From an uncultured Paracoccaceae bacterium (GTDB lineage: Bacteria; Pseudomonadota; Alphaproteobacteria; Rhodobacterales; Rhodobacteraceae), in the NCBI GenBank assembly GCA_947487205.1, contig CANKVU010000006.1:114456-178455 (forward strand): a stretch of 64,000 nt of DNA, written 5' to 3'. Both the position numbers and the translations under genes were made by a program. Positions 10,755 through 19,623 of this stretch are shown in pieces (position 1 is the first letter of the stretch; each line of letters starts with the position of its first letter). Under the pieces are notes generated by a model that saw only the letters and a list, made by a program, of their open reading frames with translations, was not told the DNA's origin and did not search any database.

Positions 10755-11079
10755 GGCGGCGACCCTCTGGCTGGTCCCGGCCCTCTGCGTTTCGCTGGCG
10801 TCGACCGGGCCGGCCACCGCCCAGCAAGAGGACGGCGCGGCCGATCTCGAGGAGGGCATGGACCTTCTGGCCGAGGGCGCGCGTCGGGTGCTGCGCGGCC
10901 TCATGGGAGAGGTGGAGCCGCGGATGCGCGCGCTGGCCGAAGCGCTGGAGGCCTGGGATTTCGACGATCTCGGGATCGATGATCTCGGCCGCTACGATCC
11001 GCCCGAGGTCCTGCCAAACGGCGACATCATCATCAGGCGAAAGCGGCCCGCCCCGGCCGAGGGTGAGATCGATCTGTGA
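10747..11079 (+). CDS. Small exported hypothetical protein
   Basis: A protein of about 110 residues with a signal peptide (MRKAATLWLVPALCVSLAST..ATAQQ) and an acidic mature region containing FDDLGIDDLG and ending in a PNGDIIIRRKRP motif. Short proteins with this ending are common in Rhodobacteraceae and are sometimes mislabelled as ATPases; no nucleotide-binding motif is present here. The ATG at 10747 (a GTG lies at 10738) overlaps the DjlA-like gene by 8 bases. Its stop abuts the stop of the convergent exopolyphosphatase gene. Confidence 0.65.
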   Translation: MRKAATLWLVPALCVSLASTGPATAQQEDGAADLEEGMDLLAEGARRVLRGLMGEVEPRMRALAEALEAWDFDDLGIDDLGRYDPPEVLPNGDIIIRRKRPAPAEGEIDL

Positions 11080-12648
11080 TCACCGCGACGCGGCGACGAT
11101 CGGGCCGCCGCGGACGCGGCGGATATCGGACGTGGCGCCCAGAGCGTTGGCCAGCGCGGTGAAACGCGACACGGCGACCTCGCCCAGAAGGTCCAGGGCG
11201 GCGTCGCGGACCCGCAATTCCAGGTGCCGCTTCTTGGGAAACCAGCGCAACTCTCCGTGGCTGAGTGGTTCCTCGGCCGAGAACATCGCGCCGAAGCGCA
11301 TCGCCCGGCCCAGAACCTCGGCTGTCGCGATCTCTGCCTGCGACAGGATCGAGATCATCTCCTCGAACCGGGTTCCCTCGCGCGCGCCCTTGTACCGGTG
11401 CAGAAGCGCCAGCCCCAGGAACACCCGTTCCGCGTGGGTCATGCCACCCAGATTGGCCCGCGTGGCGCTGTCGAAGCAGGCTTCGTGGCGGTAATCGGGA
11501 TGCGCCCGCCAGTTCACGTCGTGCAGCAGGCAGGCCGCCCGCACGATCCGCTTCCGCGCCGCCGGAGCGGAGCGAAAGAGCGGCAGGAGGAAGTGGTAGA
11601 GCGCGCGTCCGAATCCCGGTTGCCGGGCGTCCTTCGCCTCGGCGAAGCGGCACGCCTCGATCAGCGGGTCGCGGTCGCGAAGCTGCTGCGGCATCTGCCC
11701 GAACAGAACCCCCTCGCGGATGCCGTAGGACGAGATCGCGATCTCCTTGGGTTTCAGCGCCTTCACCACTTCCCGCAGGACTTGGGAGGCAAGGGGGACG
11801 AGCGACATCCGGCTTTCACCGATGCCGGTCGCGGACCGCAGGTCGGGCACGGTGGATTTCTGGATGAACTTGACGGTCGCGCGCACATCCTTCGGCGTCA
11901 TGCGGTACTCGTGCAGAACCTGGAGCGGGTAGGCCTGCCGCTCCATGTCGATCCGCGCGATGGCGCGCCACGACCCACCGACAAGGAAGAGCCGGTCGGG
12001 GCGGATGCCGACTTCGTCGCGCAAGCGCTGGACGGTGTCCTTGATCTCGGCGCGGATCGCCTTCTTGCCGCCCTTGATCCCCTGCAGCCGCAGGGGGCCG
12101 AGCGGCGAGGTCAACCGCTTGCCGATCCGGCCGCGGCCGACTTCGGCCAGCTCCATCGACGATCCCCCGATATCGCAGACCAGCCCCTCGGCGTCCGGCC
12201 AGCCGACCAGGACCCCCTGAGCGGAGAGGCGCGCTTCTTCGGGGCCGTCGATGATGCGGATCGCGATCCCCGTCGCCGCCTCCACCTCCGCGCGGAACGT
12301 CTCGCCGTCCTCGGCTTCGCGCATGGCGGCGGTGGCCACGGCGATCACCGGGGCCGCCCCCATCCCGTTGATGAGCTGGCGGAACCGCTTCATCGCGGCC
12401 ATCGCCCGGACCTTGCCCTGCGGATTGAGGCGGCCGGTCTCGGCGAAACCGGCCCCGAGGCCCGCCATCACCTTCTCGTTGAAGAAATAGGCCGGCGAGC
12501 GCGCGGCACCGTCGAAGATCACCATCCGGATCGAGTTCGATCCGATATCGATCACGGCGACGCGGCTGAGCGCGCGAACAGACGGATCGTCGAAGATCGG
12601 CGGGCCGAACTGACCGTAATCCGCCTCGGTTTGGGTCGATTCGAGCAC
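11080..12648 (-). CDS. ppx: Exopolyphosphatase, Ppx/GppA family
   Basis: A 522-residue enzyme that removes phosphate from polyphosphate or pppGpp. It has the ASKHA phosphate-1 loop VAVIDIGSNSIRMVIFDG near residue 30, the GPEEARLSAQGV motif and the phosphate-2 loop LVCDIGGSSMELAEV. The C-terminal 200 residues are the HD-type helical extension found in alphaproteobacterial Ppx (H-D in LLHDVNW). The start is ATG 12648; the 30 residues before the fold are not obviously conserved, so the true start could be later. Confidence 0.88.
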   Translation of the reverse strand: MLESTQTEADYGQFGPPIFDDPSVRALSRVAVIDIGSNSIRMVIFDGAARSPAYFFNEKVMAGLGAGFAETGRLNPQGKVRAMAAMKRFRQLINGMGAAPVIAVATAAMREAEDGETFRAEVEAATGIAIRIIDGPEEARLSAQGVLVGWPDAEGLVCDIGGSSMELAEVGRGRIGKRLTSPLGPLRLQGIKGGKKAIRAEIKDTVQRLRDEVGIRPDRLFLVGGSWRAIARIDMERQAYPLQVLHEYRMTPKDVRATVKFIQKSTVPDLRSATGIGESRMSLVPLASQVLREVVKALKPKEIAISSYGIREGVLFGQMPQQLRDRDPLIEACRFAEAKDARQPGFGRALYHFLLPLFRSAPAARKRIVRAACLLHDVNWRAHPDYRHEACFDSATRANLGGMTHAERVFLGLALLHRYKGAREGTRFEEMISILSQAEIATAEVLGRAMRFGAMFSAEEPLSHGELRWFPKKRHLELRVRDAALDLLGEVAVSRFTALANALGATSDIRRVRGGPIVAASR

Positions 12649-12731
12649 GAAATCCTTCCTGGCGGCAACGGAGGGACCATGCCGTGATGACGAAGGGCGG
12701 TCAACGCCGCCCCGCCGTCATCCGTGTCCGG

Positions 12732-13496
12732 TCAGTGCCCCCGCGCCGCCAGCCAGGCCAGCCATTCGGCGGGCCCGCCGTTGAAGGCGTTGAGGTCGAC
12801 CTCGCCCTCAATGCCGGGAACGATCCCGGTGCCGCTGTACTGCCAGAACGTCCAGGAGGTGTCGGGATACGCGTCGCTCACGTGCCGCGCGGTGGAGCGG
12901 AGCCAGACTTCCTCCCCCAGGCGGTCGATCTCGTTCTCGCGCCAGAATTCGGTGGTCGTGTAGATCACGGGGCGCTGGCCGTAATGGCGCGCGATAACGT
13001 CGATGAAGGCGCGGGCCCGTGCGCGGACTTCCGCCGGCGGCAGCCGCCGCGTGCATGTGGGCGAGAAGGGGGTGTATTCCAGATCGAGCACCGGGGGCAG
13101 GGCGCCCGAACTGCGCGGGACGTGGCGGATGAACCATTCCGCCTGCTCGACGGGCGGGCCGCACCAGTAGAAGAAGTGGTAGGCGCCGCGCGCGACACCG
13201 GCGCGGCCGGCCGCGTCCCAGTTCTCGCGGAAGGCGGGGTCGAGCCGGTCGCCCCCCTCTGTGGCCTTGATGAACGCGAAGGACACGCCGGCGGCGCGCG
13301 CGCGGCTCCAGTCGACATCGCCCTGATAGCGGCTGAGGTCGATCCCGTGTACGGGATGGTGATGCGGGGCGCGGTCCGGCCAGTCCACCGGTTGGGTGTC
13401 GTCGAACCGCGGCGCGGCGGTGGTCACGGCGACGGGCTGCGGCCCGCCGCATGAGAGGAGCGCGAAGGCAAGCACGACGAGGAGCGGGCGGAACAT
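12732..13496 (-). CDS. GH25 lysozyme-like lipoprotein
   Basis: A 254-residue putative N-acetylmuramidase. From ATG 13496 it starts MFRPLLVVLAFALLSCGG, a lipoprotein signal with lipobox LLSC, so the enzyme is probably membrane-tethered on the periplasmic side. The GH25 barrel follows: HGIDLSRYQGDVDW (catalytic-type Asp, D53), FAFIKATEGGD, then VLDLEYTPFS around residue 150 carrying the catalytic Asp/Glu pair, and WTFWQYSGTG near the end. The longer frame back to 13766 overlaps the next gene and is not used. Role in cell-wall turnover is inferred from the family. Confidence 0.88.
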   Translation of the reverse strand: MFRPLLVVLAFALLSCGGPQPVAVTTAAPRFDDTQPVDWPDRAPHHHPVHGIDLSRYQGDVDWSRARAAGVSFAFIKATEGGDRLDPAFRENWDAAGRAGVARGAYHFFYWCGPPVEQAEWFIRHVPRSSGALPPVLDLEYTPFSPTCTRRLPPAEVRARARAFIDVIARHYGQRPVIYTTTEFWRENEIDRLGEEVWLRSTARHVSDAYPDTSWTFWQYSGTGIVPGIEGEVDLNAFNGGPAEWLAWLAARGH

Positions 13497-13591
13497 GGGC
13501 AGACCTGGCCGGGTGTGTCCTTGCGCTCGTACCAGATCGCGCAGCTCGCGAACAGTGGTCAAAGATAACGCCGCACGGTTGCGGTGCGGGT

Positions 13592-14524
13592 TCAGAGTTC
13601 CTCCAGGCGATCGGTCGCGGGGGCCGGATTCCGTGTCAGCGCCGTGATCCGGGCATCGAGGTCGGCCCCGTAATCCAGCTCCAGAGCGGCGAGGGACGGC
13701 AGCAGCTGATCGACGGACCGGGCGGAAATGATCGGCGCGGTCACGCCGGGGCGGCGCATGGCCCATGCGACGGCAAGGGTGGCCGGGTCGATGCCCACCT
13801 CCCTGCCCAGCGTCGCAAGATCACCGGCCGTGGCGTGCATCCATTCGGGGCCATACCTCTGGGCGTAGATGTCCGAGGTGGTCAATCGCCCGACGCCGCC
13901 CCCACGGTACTTGCCGGTCAGCAGCCCTCCGCCCAGCGGCGAATACGGATACACGTCGATGCCCTGGTCACGCGCCATGGGCAGGATCTCCACCTCGACC
14001 TGGCGCTTGACGAGATTCAGCATGGGTTGCACAGCGTCGATCCGCGTTCCCGCCGCGTGGGCAAGGGCCTGCGCCTTCATCACCTGCCACGCCGCGAAGT
14101 TCGAGACGCCGATGAAGCGGATCCGGCCCTCCTGCTGGAGGTCGGTCAGCGCCCCGATGGTGGCCTCCAGCGGCACCTTTTGGTCGAAGCGGTGGAGATA
14201 GTAGAGATCGATCGTGTCGATGCCGAGCCGCCGGCGGCTTTCGTCGCAGCTCTGGCGGAGCGCCTCTGGAGAGTTTCCCCGCCTGTGATCGGCTTTCGTG
14301 GCCACGACGACGCGATCGCGGTCCGCGCGGAGGAGGGGGCCCAGGATCTCTTCGGAGCGGCCGCCCGCATAGACGTGGGCTGTGTCGAACATGGTGATCC
14401 CGTGTTCGCGGCACGCGAGATAGAGGTTCCGGCTCTCCTCGACGCTGGCATTTTCGCCGAATTGCATGGCGCCGAAGCTCAGGGCGGAGGGCGGGGCGCC
14501 GTCGGGCGAGGTCACGCGGGTCAT
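13592..14524 (-). CDS. Aldo/keto reductase
   Basis: A 310-residue NADPH-dependent oxidoreductase of the AKR (TIM barrel) superfamily. The catalytic tetrad is complete: D47 and Y52 in MFDTAHVYAGG, K77 in VVATKADHR and H111 in YYLHRF. The cofactor site appears as GVSNF and PIISARS. Substrate cannot be told from sequence. The gene follows the GH25 gene's strand but has a 95-base gap, so it probably has its own promoter. Confidence 0.88.
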   Translation of the reverse strand: MTRVTSPDGAPPSALSFGAMQFGENASVEESRNLYLACREHGITMFDTAHVYAGGRSEEILGPLLRADRDRVVVATKADHRRGNSPEALRQSCDESRRRLGIDTIDLYYLHRFDQKVPLEATIGALTDLQQEGRIRFIGVSNFAAWQVMKAQALAHAAGTRIDAVQPMLNLVKRQVEVEILPMARDQGIDVYPYSPLGGGLLTGKYRGGGVGRLTTSDIYAQRYGPEWMHATAGDLATLGREVGIDPATLAVAWAMRRPGVTAPIISARSVDQLLPSLAALELDYGADLDARITALTRNPAPATDRLEEL

Positions 14525-14585
14525 GGTGCAGACGTGGCCCGGCCCGTCCCGACGACAAGGACGCCTCGCGCCGCGCCGTGCCGGA

Positions 14586-14610
14586 GGGCGGGCCCGGCAT
14601 GGGCCCGCCC
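14586..14610 (-). terminator. Hairpin downstream of the BMP-type binding-protein gene
   Basis: GGGCGGGCCC and its exact complement make a 10-bp GC stem around the loop GGCAT, starting five bases after the stop codon of the minus-strand gene ending at 14616. There is no clear T-run, so termination strength is uncertain; it may mainly protect the 3' end. Confidence 0.5.
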
Positions 14611-14615
14611 GGCGC

Positions 14616-15692
14616 TCAGTTGGGAATCTCGCCGGTCAGACCCTCGACGAAGAAGTCCATGCCGAGCAGCACCTCGTCGGTGGCGGTCTCACCCTCGGCC
14701 AGCCATTTGCTGCCGTCCTGCCGGTTGATCGGACCCGTGAAGGGATGCAGCTCGCCCGACGCGATGCGCTCCTTGATGTCGAGCGCCTCGGCCCGGACCT
14801 CCTCGGGGACGGCCTTGGTGATCTCGCCGATCCCGACCATGCCGTCGCCAATCCCCTGCCATACGGACTGGCTTTCCCACGTGCCGTCGATCTGCGCCTG
14901 GACCCGGTCGATATAGTAGGGCGCCCAATTGTCGATGATGGAACTGACGCGGGGTGATGGCGCGTATTCCGACATGTCCGAGGCCTGGCCGAAGGTGATC
15001 ACGTCGCCCGCCTCGGCGGCGGCTGCCTGCGGGGCGGTGGAATCGGTATGCTGGAGGATCACGTCGGCCCCCTGTTCGATCAACGCCGTGGCCGCGTCGG
15101 CCTCCTTGGCCGGATCGACCCAGGTGAAGGCCCAGATCACGTTGAACTGCACGTCCGGGTTCACCTTCCGCGCCGCGAGGAATGCGGCGTTGATGCCCCG
15201 GATGACCTCCGGGATGGGGAAGGAGGCGATGTAGCCGACCTTGTTCGTCTTGGTCATCGAGCCGGCGATATGGCCCTGCACCGCGCGCCCCTCGTAGAAA
15301 CGGGCGGAATAGTTCGAGACGTTCTGGGCCGTCTTGTAGCCGGTCGCGTGCTCGAAATTCACGTCCGGGAACTTTTCGGCCACATTCATGACAGGGTCCA
15401 TGTAGCCGAACGACGTGGCGAAGATCAGGTCGGCACCCGACAGCGCCATCTGCGTCATCACCCGTTCGGCGTCAGCGCCTTCGGGAACGCTCTCCTGGTA
15501 GACGGTTTCAATCCGGTCGCCGAACTCCTCCTCCAGGGCGAGGCGGGCCTCGTTGTGCTCGAACGTCCACCCGCCGTCGCCGACCGGGCCGACATAGATG
15601 AAGCCGACCCTGACGGGGTTGTCCTGGGCGGGGGCGGCGGTTGCCAGTGCCGCGACGGCGGCGGCGCCGAGCAGAGATCTGCGCGTGATCAT
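14616..15692 (-). CDS. BMP-family ABC transporter substrate-binding protein
   Basis: A 358-residue periplasmic binding protein of the Med/BmpA family, whose members bind purine nucleosides and similar ligands. The N-terminus MITRRSLLGAAAVAALATAAPA has a twin-arginine-like RRSLL motif, suggesting Tat export. The family pattern VRVGFIYVGPVGDGGWTFEHN (spaced over residues 27-47) is present, with ATSFGYMDP and the C-terminal NRQDG. The usual two permease genes and the ATPase gene are not adjacent: neighbours are an aldo/keto reductase and a tannase-like esterase, so its transporter partner must be elsewhere. Confidence 0.9.
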   Translation of the reverse strand: MITRRSLLGAAAVAALATAAPAQDNPVRVGFIYVGPVGDGGWTFEHNEARLALEEEFGDRIETVYQESVPEGADAERVMTQMALSGADLIFATSFGYMDPVMNVAEKFPDVNFEHATGYKTAQNVSNYSARFYEGRAVQGHIAGSMTKTNKVGYIASFPIPEVIRGINAAFLAARKVNPDVQFNVIWAFTWVDPAKEADAATALIEQGADVILQHTDSTAPQAAAAEAGDVITFGQASDMSEYAPSPRVSSIIDNWAPYYIDRVQAQIDGTWESQSVWQGIGDGMVGIGEITKAVPEEVRAEALDIKERIASGELHPFTGPINRQDGSKWLAEGETATDEVLLGMDFFVEGLTGEIPN

Positions 15693-15814
15693 GGGGGTCT
15701 CCGATTGCGTTGTCCCGGACGCCTGCCTAACATTCCGGCACGGGCTTTGGTATGGTGTGACGGCTGCGGGAAAGTCGGTCGCGCATCAGTGCCTCGAATT
15801 TGGGCGGTCGAGCC

Positions 15815-17299
15815 TCAATCGCAGGACCAGCTTTCGGCACGCCTCCAGTCGCCCTCGCCGTCGAAGCGCGCCCGGGCGGGATGGGCGCAGACGGGCCGCG
15901 ACCATTGCTCCTCTCCGTTCAGTGTCTTGGTGGTCGCCAGCCGGTCGGGCGCCAAGCCACGCTCCACCCAATCCTCGATTGCGGTCAGCGGGTCGAAGCC
16001 CGCCTGGTCGATCCCGGGCCCGGTACCCTGGATCCCGCAATGGTCCATTCCGGGGATCATGAACAGACGCGCGAAATCCGTTCCCGTCGTTTCCGCAAGC
16101 TGCTCCCAGTAATCGAGCGTCTTGCCCGGAAACACGATGGCGTCGGCCATGCCGTGGTACATCAGAAGCTTGCCGCCCGCTGTGCGAAAGGCAGAAAGGT
16201 CCGGATCGTCCGAATTGTAGATGCCGGCCATTGGCGCCATGCGCGCGGGATCGGCGTCGAAGTCGAAATCGGCGATCGACCATTCCGCCGGCGGATCGGT
16301 GGGAAAGGCCATGTAGCGCAGGAAGTTCGGGCCGAAGGCATTGGGCACCAGCGCACCGTCCCCCCCGGGCAGGCCGGTCAGCCAGAGCGGCCAGTAGGGT
16401 TCCGAGCCCAGCGGAACCGATGCCGGGTAAAGGACCTCGCCGGCGCTGTTCCGGGGGGGCGCGTACCAGTCGCGCAGGACCGCAATCTTTTCCGGCGGCA
16501 GGTCGAGCATGCTCGGGTCGAAGGCGCAGGATGCGGGGTCGGACAGCATCCCGTCCTCGACCCCGTCATCCGCGTCGCAGGCCGCGAGCACCGCGTCGGC
16601 CACGACCTTGGCGTCCTCGGGTTCGAGGATCGGGGCGCCATCGCCGTCCATATTCGACTGGGCGAGCCAAGCGAAATGGGTCCCGACAAGGCCGGGATAG
16701 TCGAGCGCGGGGGCTCCGGAAATGATGCCGTCGAAATCCTGAGGGCGACGCAGCGCCGCCATGTTGGCCATCCGGCCGCCCGTGGAGCAGCCCTGGAAAT
16801 AGGAATAATCCGGGTCCGCGGCATAGAAGGCTCGGGTCAGGGACTTGGCCGCCGCTGTGGTCTCCTCGACCGCGCGGTAGCCCCAGTCGGCTTCCGCCAC
16901 CGGATCGGCAGCGGCCCAGCGTGCGTCGGTCGCCCCCGTCCCCCAATGACCACCGTTCATTGTCGCGGCGGCGTATCCCCGCACGAGCGCATGGTTGATC
17001 GCGTTGAACCTGTCCGGCGAGTCGGCGGGGACCTGTCCGCAGAAGCCGCCGCAGCCGGCCATGTAGAACTTCGCGTTCCATTCGTCGGGCAGCCGCAGTT
17101 CGAACCGCGTCGCAGGCCAGATCGTGCCCTGGACCCTGCAATGGGCCGGCAGGCTGTCCGTCGCGGCGGCCGGCTGCGCAAGCGTCACGTCCGCGTTCGG
17201 CAGGGCGATATCGGCAAGGTCGGCGCAGGCGCTCCCGTCGCGGGCCAGGGCAGGCGCGGCGGACACCGCGCAGACGAGAGCGATGATCCAGGGCCTCAT
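15815..17299 (-). CDS. Tannase/feruloyl esterase family protein
   Basis: A 494-residue exported esterase. It has a signal peptide (MRPWIIALVCAVSAAPALA) and the tannase-family features: HCRVQGTI and CGGFCG near the N-terminus, the nucleophile motif FQGCSTGGRM (Ser near residue 170), a calcium-loop-like region CDADDGVEDGM, and the catalytic His in IPGMDHC near residue 418, with the two Cys of the CS-D-HC disulfide pattern. The family cleaves gallate or ferulate esters from plant polyphenols. Exact substrate unknown. Confidence 0.88.
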   Translation of the reverse strand: MRPWIIALVCAVSAAPALARDGSACADLADIALPNADVTLAQPAAATDSLPAHCRVQGTIWPATRFELRLPDEWNAKFYMAGCGGFCGQVPADSPDRFNAINHALVRGYAAATMNGGHWGTGATDARWAAADPVAEADWGYRAVEETTAAAKSLTRAFYAADPDYSYFQGCSTGGRMANMAALRRPQDFDGIISGAPALDYPGLVGTHFAWLAQSNMDGDGAPILEPEDAKVVADAVLAACDADDGVEDGMLSDPASCAFDPSMLDLPPEKIAVLRDWYAPPRNSAGEVLYPASVPLGSEPYWPLWLTGLPGGDGALVPNAFGPNFLRYMAFPTDPPAEWSIADFDFDADPARMAPMAGIYNSDDPDLSAFRTAGGKLLMYHGMADAIVFPGKTLDYWEQLAETTGTDFARLFMIPGMDHCGIQGTGPGIDQAGFDPLTAIEDWVERGLAPDRLATTKTLNGEEQWSRPVCAHPARARFDGEGDWRRAESWSCD

Positions 17300-17378
17300 T
17301 CTGCCTCCTCCGGTTGATCGCGGCGATCCTCGGCCGGAAGGCCGTGCCGGGCAAGCCCTGTCGCTCCAAAACGCGAAA

Positions 17379-17408
17379 CGGCCCGCCGCGCTGTTGCACG
17401 GCGGGCCG
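17379..17408 (-). terminator. Terminator of the rpsF-rpsR-rplI operon
   Basis: CGGCCCGCCG forms a perfect 10-bp stem with a 10-base loop, 26 bases past the rplI stop. Read on the minus strand it is followed by GTTTCGCGTTTT, a moderately T-rich tail. This fits intrinsic termination of the ribosomal operon. Confidence 0.7.
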
Positions 17409-17434
17409 AAGAGCCGCTCGATCCGCCTAGTGGC

Positions 17435-18088
17435 TCAGCGGTCGAGCTTGTCGTCCAGCGTGGATTTCTCCTGGACCGAGGGCTGCTCGGTCCGCTGCTC
17501 GACGGCGGTTTCCATCTCGTCCATCTGGGCGGCGCCGATATCGTCGAAAAGCTCCTGGATCTCGAACTCCGCGGCGGCTTCCTCGTCGGCGGCGATCTCC
17601 TGGATCGACTTGCCCTGCTTCTGGAGCTCGGCCTCTTCCTGAGAGCGCGCCACGTTCAGCTCGATCACCACCTCCACCTCGGGGTGCAGCGTGACCGTGG
17701 CCTTGTGCAGCCCGAGATCCTTGATCGGAGAGACCAGGGCGACCTGCTTGCGGTCGATCTCGAACCCGTCCTCGGCCGCGGCCTCGGAGACGTCGCGGGT
17801 CGAGACGGAGCCGTAAAGCGCGCCGCCGTCGGAGGCCGCGCGGATGACGACGAATTGCTGACCCTCGAGCCGTTGCGCCAGGCCCTCGGCCTCGCGCTTC
17901 GTCTCTTCGTTGCGCGCCTCGAGGTCGGCCTTCTGCTGTTCGAAGGCATCGACATTCGCCTTCGACGCCCAGAGCGCTTTCTTCTGCGGCAACAGGTAGT
18001 TGCGGGCGTAGCCCTCCTTGACGGAGACGACCTCGCCCATGTTGCCGAGCTTCGCGACCCGCTCGAGCAAGATTACGTTCATGGCCAT
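17435..18088 (-). CDS. rplI: 50S ribosomal protein L9
   Basis: A 217-residue L9 which binds 23S rRNA near the L1 stalk base. The N-terminal domain [19 protein letters not shown] and [13 protein letters not shown] are diagnostic. It is far longer than E. coli L9 (about 149): residues from about 150 on form a Glu-rich acidic tail ([19 protein letters not shown]..), as in related Rhodobacterales. I start at ATG 18088 since GGAGG lies at 18097-18101, the right distance; a second ATG at 18082 is possible. Third gene of the rpsF-rpsR-rplI operon. Confidence 0.95.
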   Translation of the reverse strand: MAMNVILLERVAKLGNMGEVVSVKEGYARNYLLPQKKALWASKANVDAFEQQKADLEARNEETKREAEGLAQRLEGQQFVVIRAASDGGALYGSVSTRDVSEAAAEDGFEIDRKQVALVSPIKDLGLHKATVTLHPEVEVVIELNVARSQEEAELQKQGKSIQEIAADEEAAAEFEIQELFDDIGAAQMDEMETAVEQRTEQPSVQEKSTLDDKLDR

Positions 18089-18101
18089 GGGTAAGTCCTC
18101 C

Positions 18102-18329
18102 TTACTTCACGGCGTAGGGGAGAAGGGCGAGGAACCGGGCACGCTTGATGGCGCGCGCGAGTTCTCGCTGCTTCTTGGAGGAAACCGCGGTGATGCGGCT
18201 GGGCACGATCTTGCCGCGCTCGGAGATGTAGCGCTGCAGCAGCTTGGTGTCCTTGTAGTCGATCTTCGGCGCATTGTCCCCCGAGAAGGGGCAGACCTTG
18301 CGACGGCGGAAAAACGGTTTGGCGGCCAT
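18102..18329 (-). CDS. rpsR: 30S ribosomal protein S18
   Basis: A 75-residue basic protein of the small subunit platform. It shows [13 protein letters not shown] near the N-terminus and [26 protein letters not shown], the family core. It pairs with S6, encoded just upstream, in ribosome assembly. Gaps of 15 and 13 bases to rpsF and rplI indicate one operon. Confidence 0.97.
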   Translation of the reverse strand: MAAKPFFRRRKVCPFSGDNAPKIDYKDTKLLQRYISERGKIVPSRITAVSSKKQRELARAIKRARFLALLPYAVK

Positions 18330-18344
18330 CGTGGGTGCTCCTTC

Positions 18345-18698
18345 TTACCGGCGGCCGCGGCGATCGTCGCGATCGTCGCGTTTCTGCATCTGGATCGAGG
18401 GGCCTTCCTCGTGCGCGTCGACCTTGATCGTCATGACCCGCATCACGTCGTCATGGAGGCGCATCAGGCGCTCCATCTCCTCTACCGCGGGCGCGGGGGA
18501 ATCGGTACGCAGGAAGGCGTAATGCCCCTTGCGGTTCTTGTTGATCTTGTAGGCCATCGTCTTGACGCCCCAGTACTCGCTGTCGACGAGCTTGCCGCCG
18601 TTGTCGGACAGCACCGAGCCGAAATGTTCGACGAGTCCCTCGGCCTGCGCGTTCGACAGGTCCTGTCGGGAGATGAAGACATGCTCATAAAGCGGCAT
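18345..18698 (-). CDS. rpsF: 30S ribosomal protein S6
   Basis: A 117-residue protein starting MPLYEHVFISRQDLS, with the family strand GVKTMAYKINKNRKGHY and a basic, Asp/Arg-rich tail (KRDDRDDRRGRR). The start at 18698 is chosen by homology and an AAGGAAC ribosome site; the longer frame to 18728 adds ten residues that do not fit. First gene of rpsF-rpsR-rplI, transcribed away from ihfB. Confidence 0.96.
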   Translation of the reverse strand: MPLYEHVFISRQDLSNAQAEGLVEHFGSVLSDNGGKLVDSEYWGVKTMAYKINKNRKGHYAFLRTDSPAPAVEEMERLMRLHDDVMRVMTIKVDAHEEGPSIQMQKRDDRDDRRGRR

Positions 18699-18957
18699 GG
18701 TCGGTTCCTTGTCACGGGCGCATTTCATAGACCGGGAGACGATCCTTCCGCGCCCCGGTCACGAGAGCCTGCGCCGATCTCGGTCTGTTGCGGAAGTGCG
18801 CGGGCCTTACCGTCTCTGCCACGAGTATGCAAGCGTCGTCCGGTTCGTCGCGGGGGGTTCCGTCCGGGGCGGGAATCGACTTTACTCTCCGCAGTCTAGA
18901 TTGTCCTGAGCCGCCTCGGCCGGGGTCCGGCCGCGGGTGAACAAGGGGACGGGGTGC

Positions 18958-19239
18958 ATGATTCGGTCGGAACTGATCCAGAGGGTGGCGGACGACAATC
19001 CGCATCTCACCCAGCGCGACGTGGAACGCATCGTCGGCACGATCTTCGAGGAGATCATCCAGGCGATGGCGGATGGCGGGCGTGTCGAATTGCGCGGGTT
19101 CGGCGCCTTTTCGGTCAAGAAGCGGGACGCGCGGCAGGGGCGCAATCCCCGCACCGGCGAGTCGGTTGCGGTCGAGGAGAAGCACGTGCCATTCTTCAAG
19201 GCGGGCAAGCTGCTCAGGGACAGGCTGAACGGGAGTTGA
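18958..19239 (+). CDS. ihfB: Integration host factor beta subunit
   Basis: A 93-residue DNA-bending protein of the HU/IHF family that pairs with IhfA. It starts [21 protein letters not shown]; the beta-arm [11 protein letters not shown] contains the intercalating proline and [11 protein letters not shown] is the family core. ATG 18958 gives the standard length. In many proteobacteria ihfB follows rpsA; here the upstream 260 bases contain no rpsA and lead straight to divergent rpsF. Confidence 0.95.
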   Translation: MIRSELIQRVADDNPHLTQRDVERIVGTIFEEIIQAMADGGRVELRGFGAFSVKKRDARQGRNPRTGESVAVEEKHVPFFKAGKLLRDRLNGS

Positions 19240-19245
19240 ACGCGG

Positions 19246-19623
19246 ATGCGTTACGTCAAGGTTATCATACTGGCGATCCTCGCCGTGATCCTCGTGTCGG
19301 TCGCACTGGCGAATTCCGCGCCGATGACGCTCCGGCTCGTCCCCGAGGCGATGGCGGGCTTTCTGGGCCTGACCTGGACGGTCACGCTGCCGATGTTCGT
19401 GGTCATCCTGGGATCGGTCGCGATCGGCGTACTGATCGGATTCCTGTGGGAATTCGCGCGCGAATCCAAGCATCGCGCGGCTGCCCGCGAGGAGCGGCGC
19501 GAGCGCGAGGCCCTGGAGCGCCGCATGACCCAGTCGCGGGGCGGCGCACGGCGCACGGACGGGGGTGAGGACATCCTCGCCTTGCTCGACGACGGCTCGG
19601 CCCCTAAGAAGAAGGCATCGTGA
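19246..19623 (+). CDS. lapA: LapA-domain (DUF1049) inner-membrane protein
   Basis: A 125-residue protein with two transmembrane helices (about 4-22 and 44-66) and a basic cytoplasmic coiled-coil tail ([13 protein letters not shown]). This is the LapA (lipopolysaccharide assembly protein A) domain layout. It starts six bases after ihfB and overlaps trpF by four bases, so it is in the same operon. In enterobacteria LapA works with LapB on LPS control; whether that holds here is not shown. Confidence 0.8.
   Translation: MRYVKVIILAILAVILVSVALANSAPMTLRLVPEAMAGFLGLTWTVTLPMFVVILGSVAIGVLIGFLWEFARESKHRAAAREERREREALERRMTQSRGGARRTDGGEDILALLDDGSAPKKKAS

Noticed and set aside
10747..11079. Annotation as an AAA+ ATPase
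   Set aside because: Similar short proteins are sometimes so labelled, but there is no Walker A or B motif and the chain is only about 110 residues with a signal peptide.
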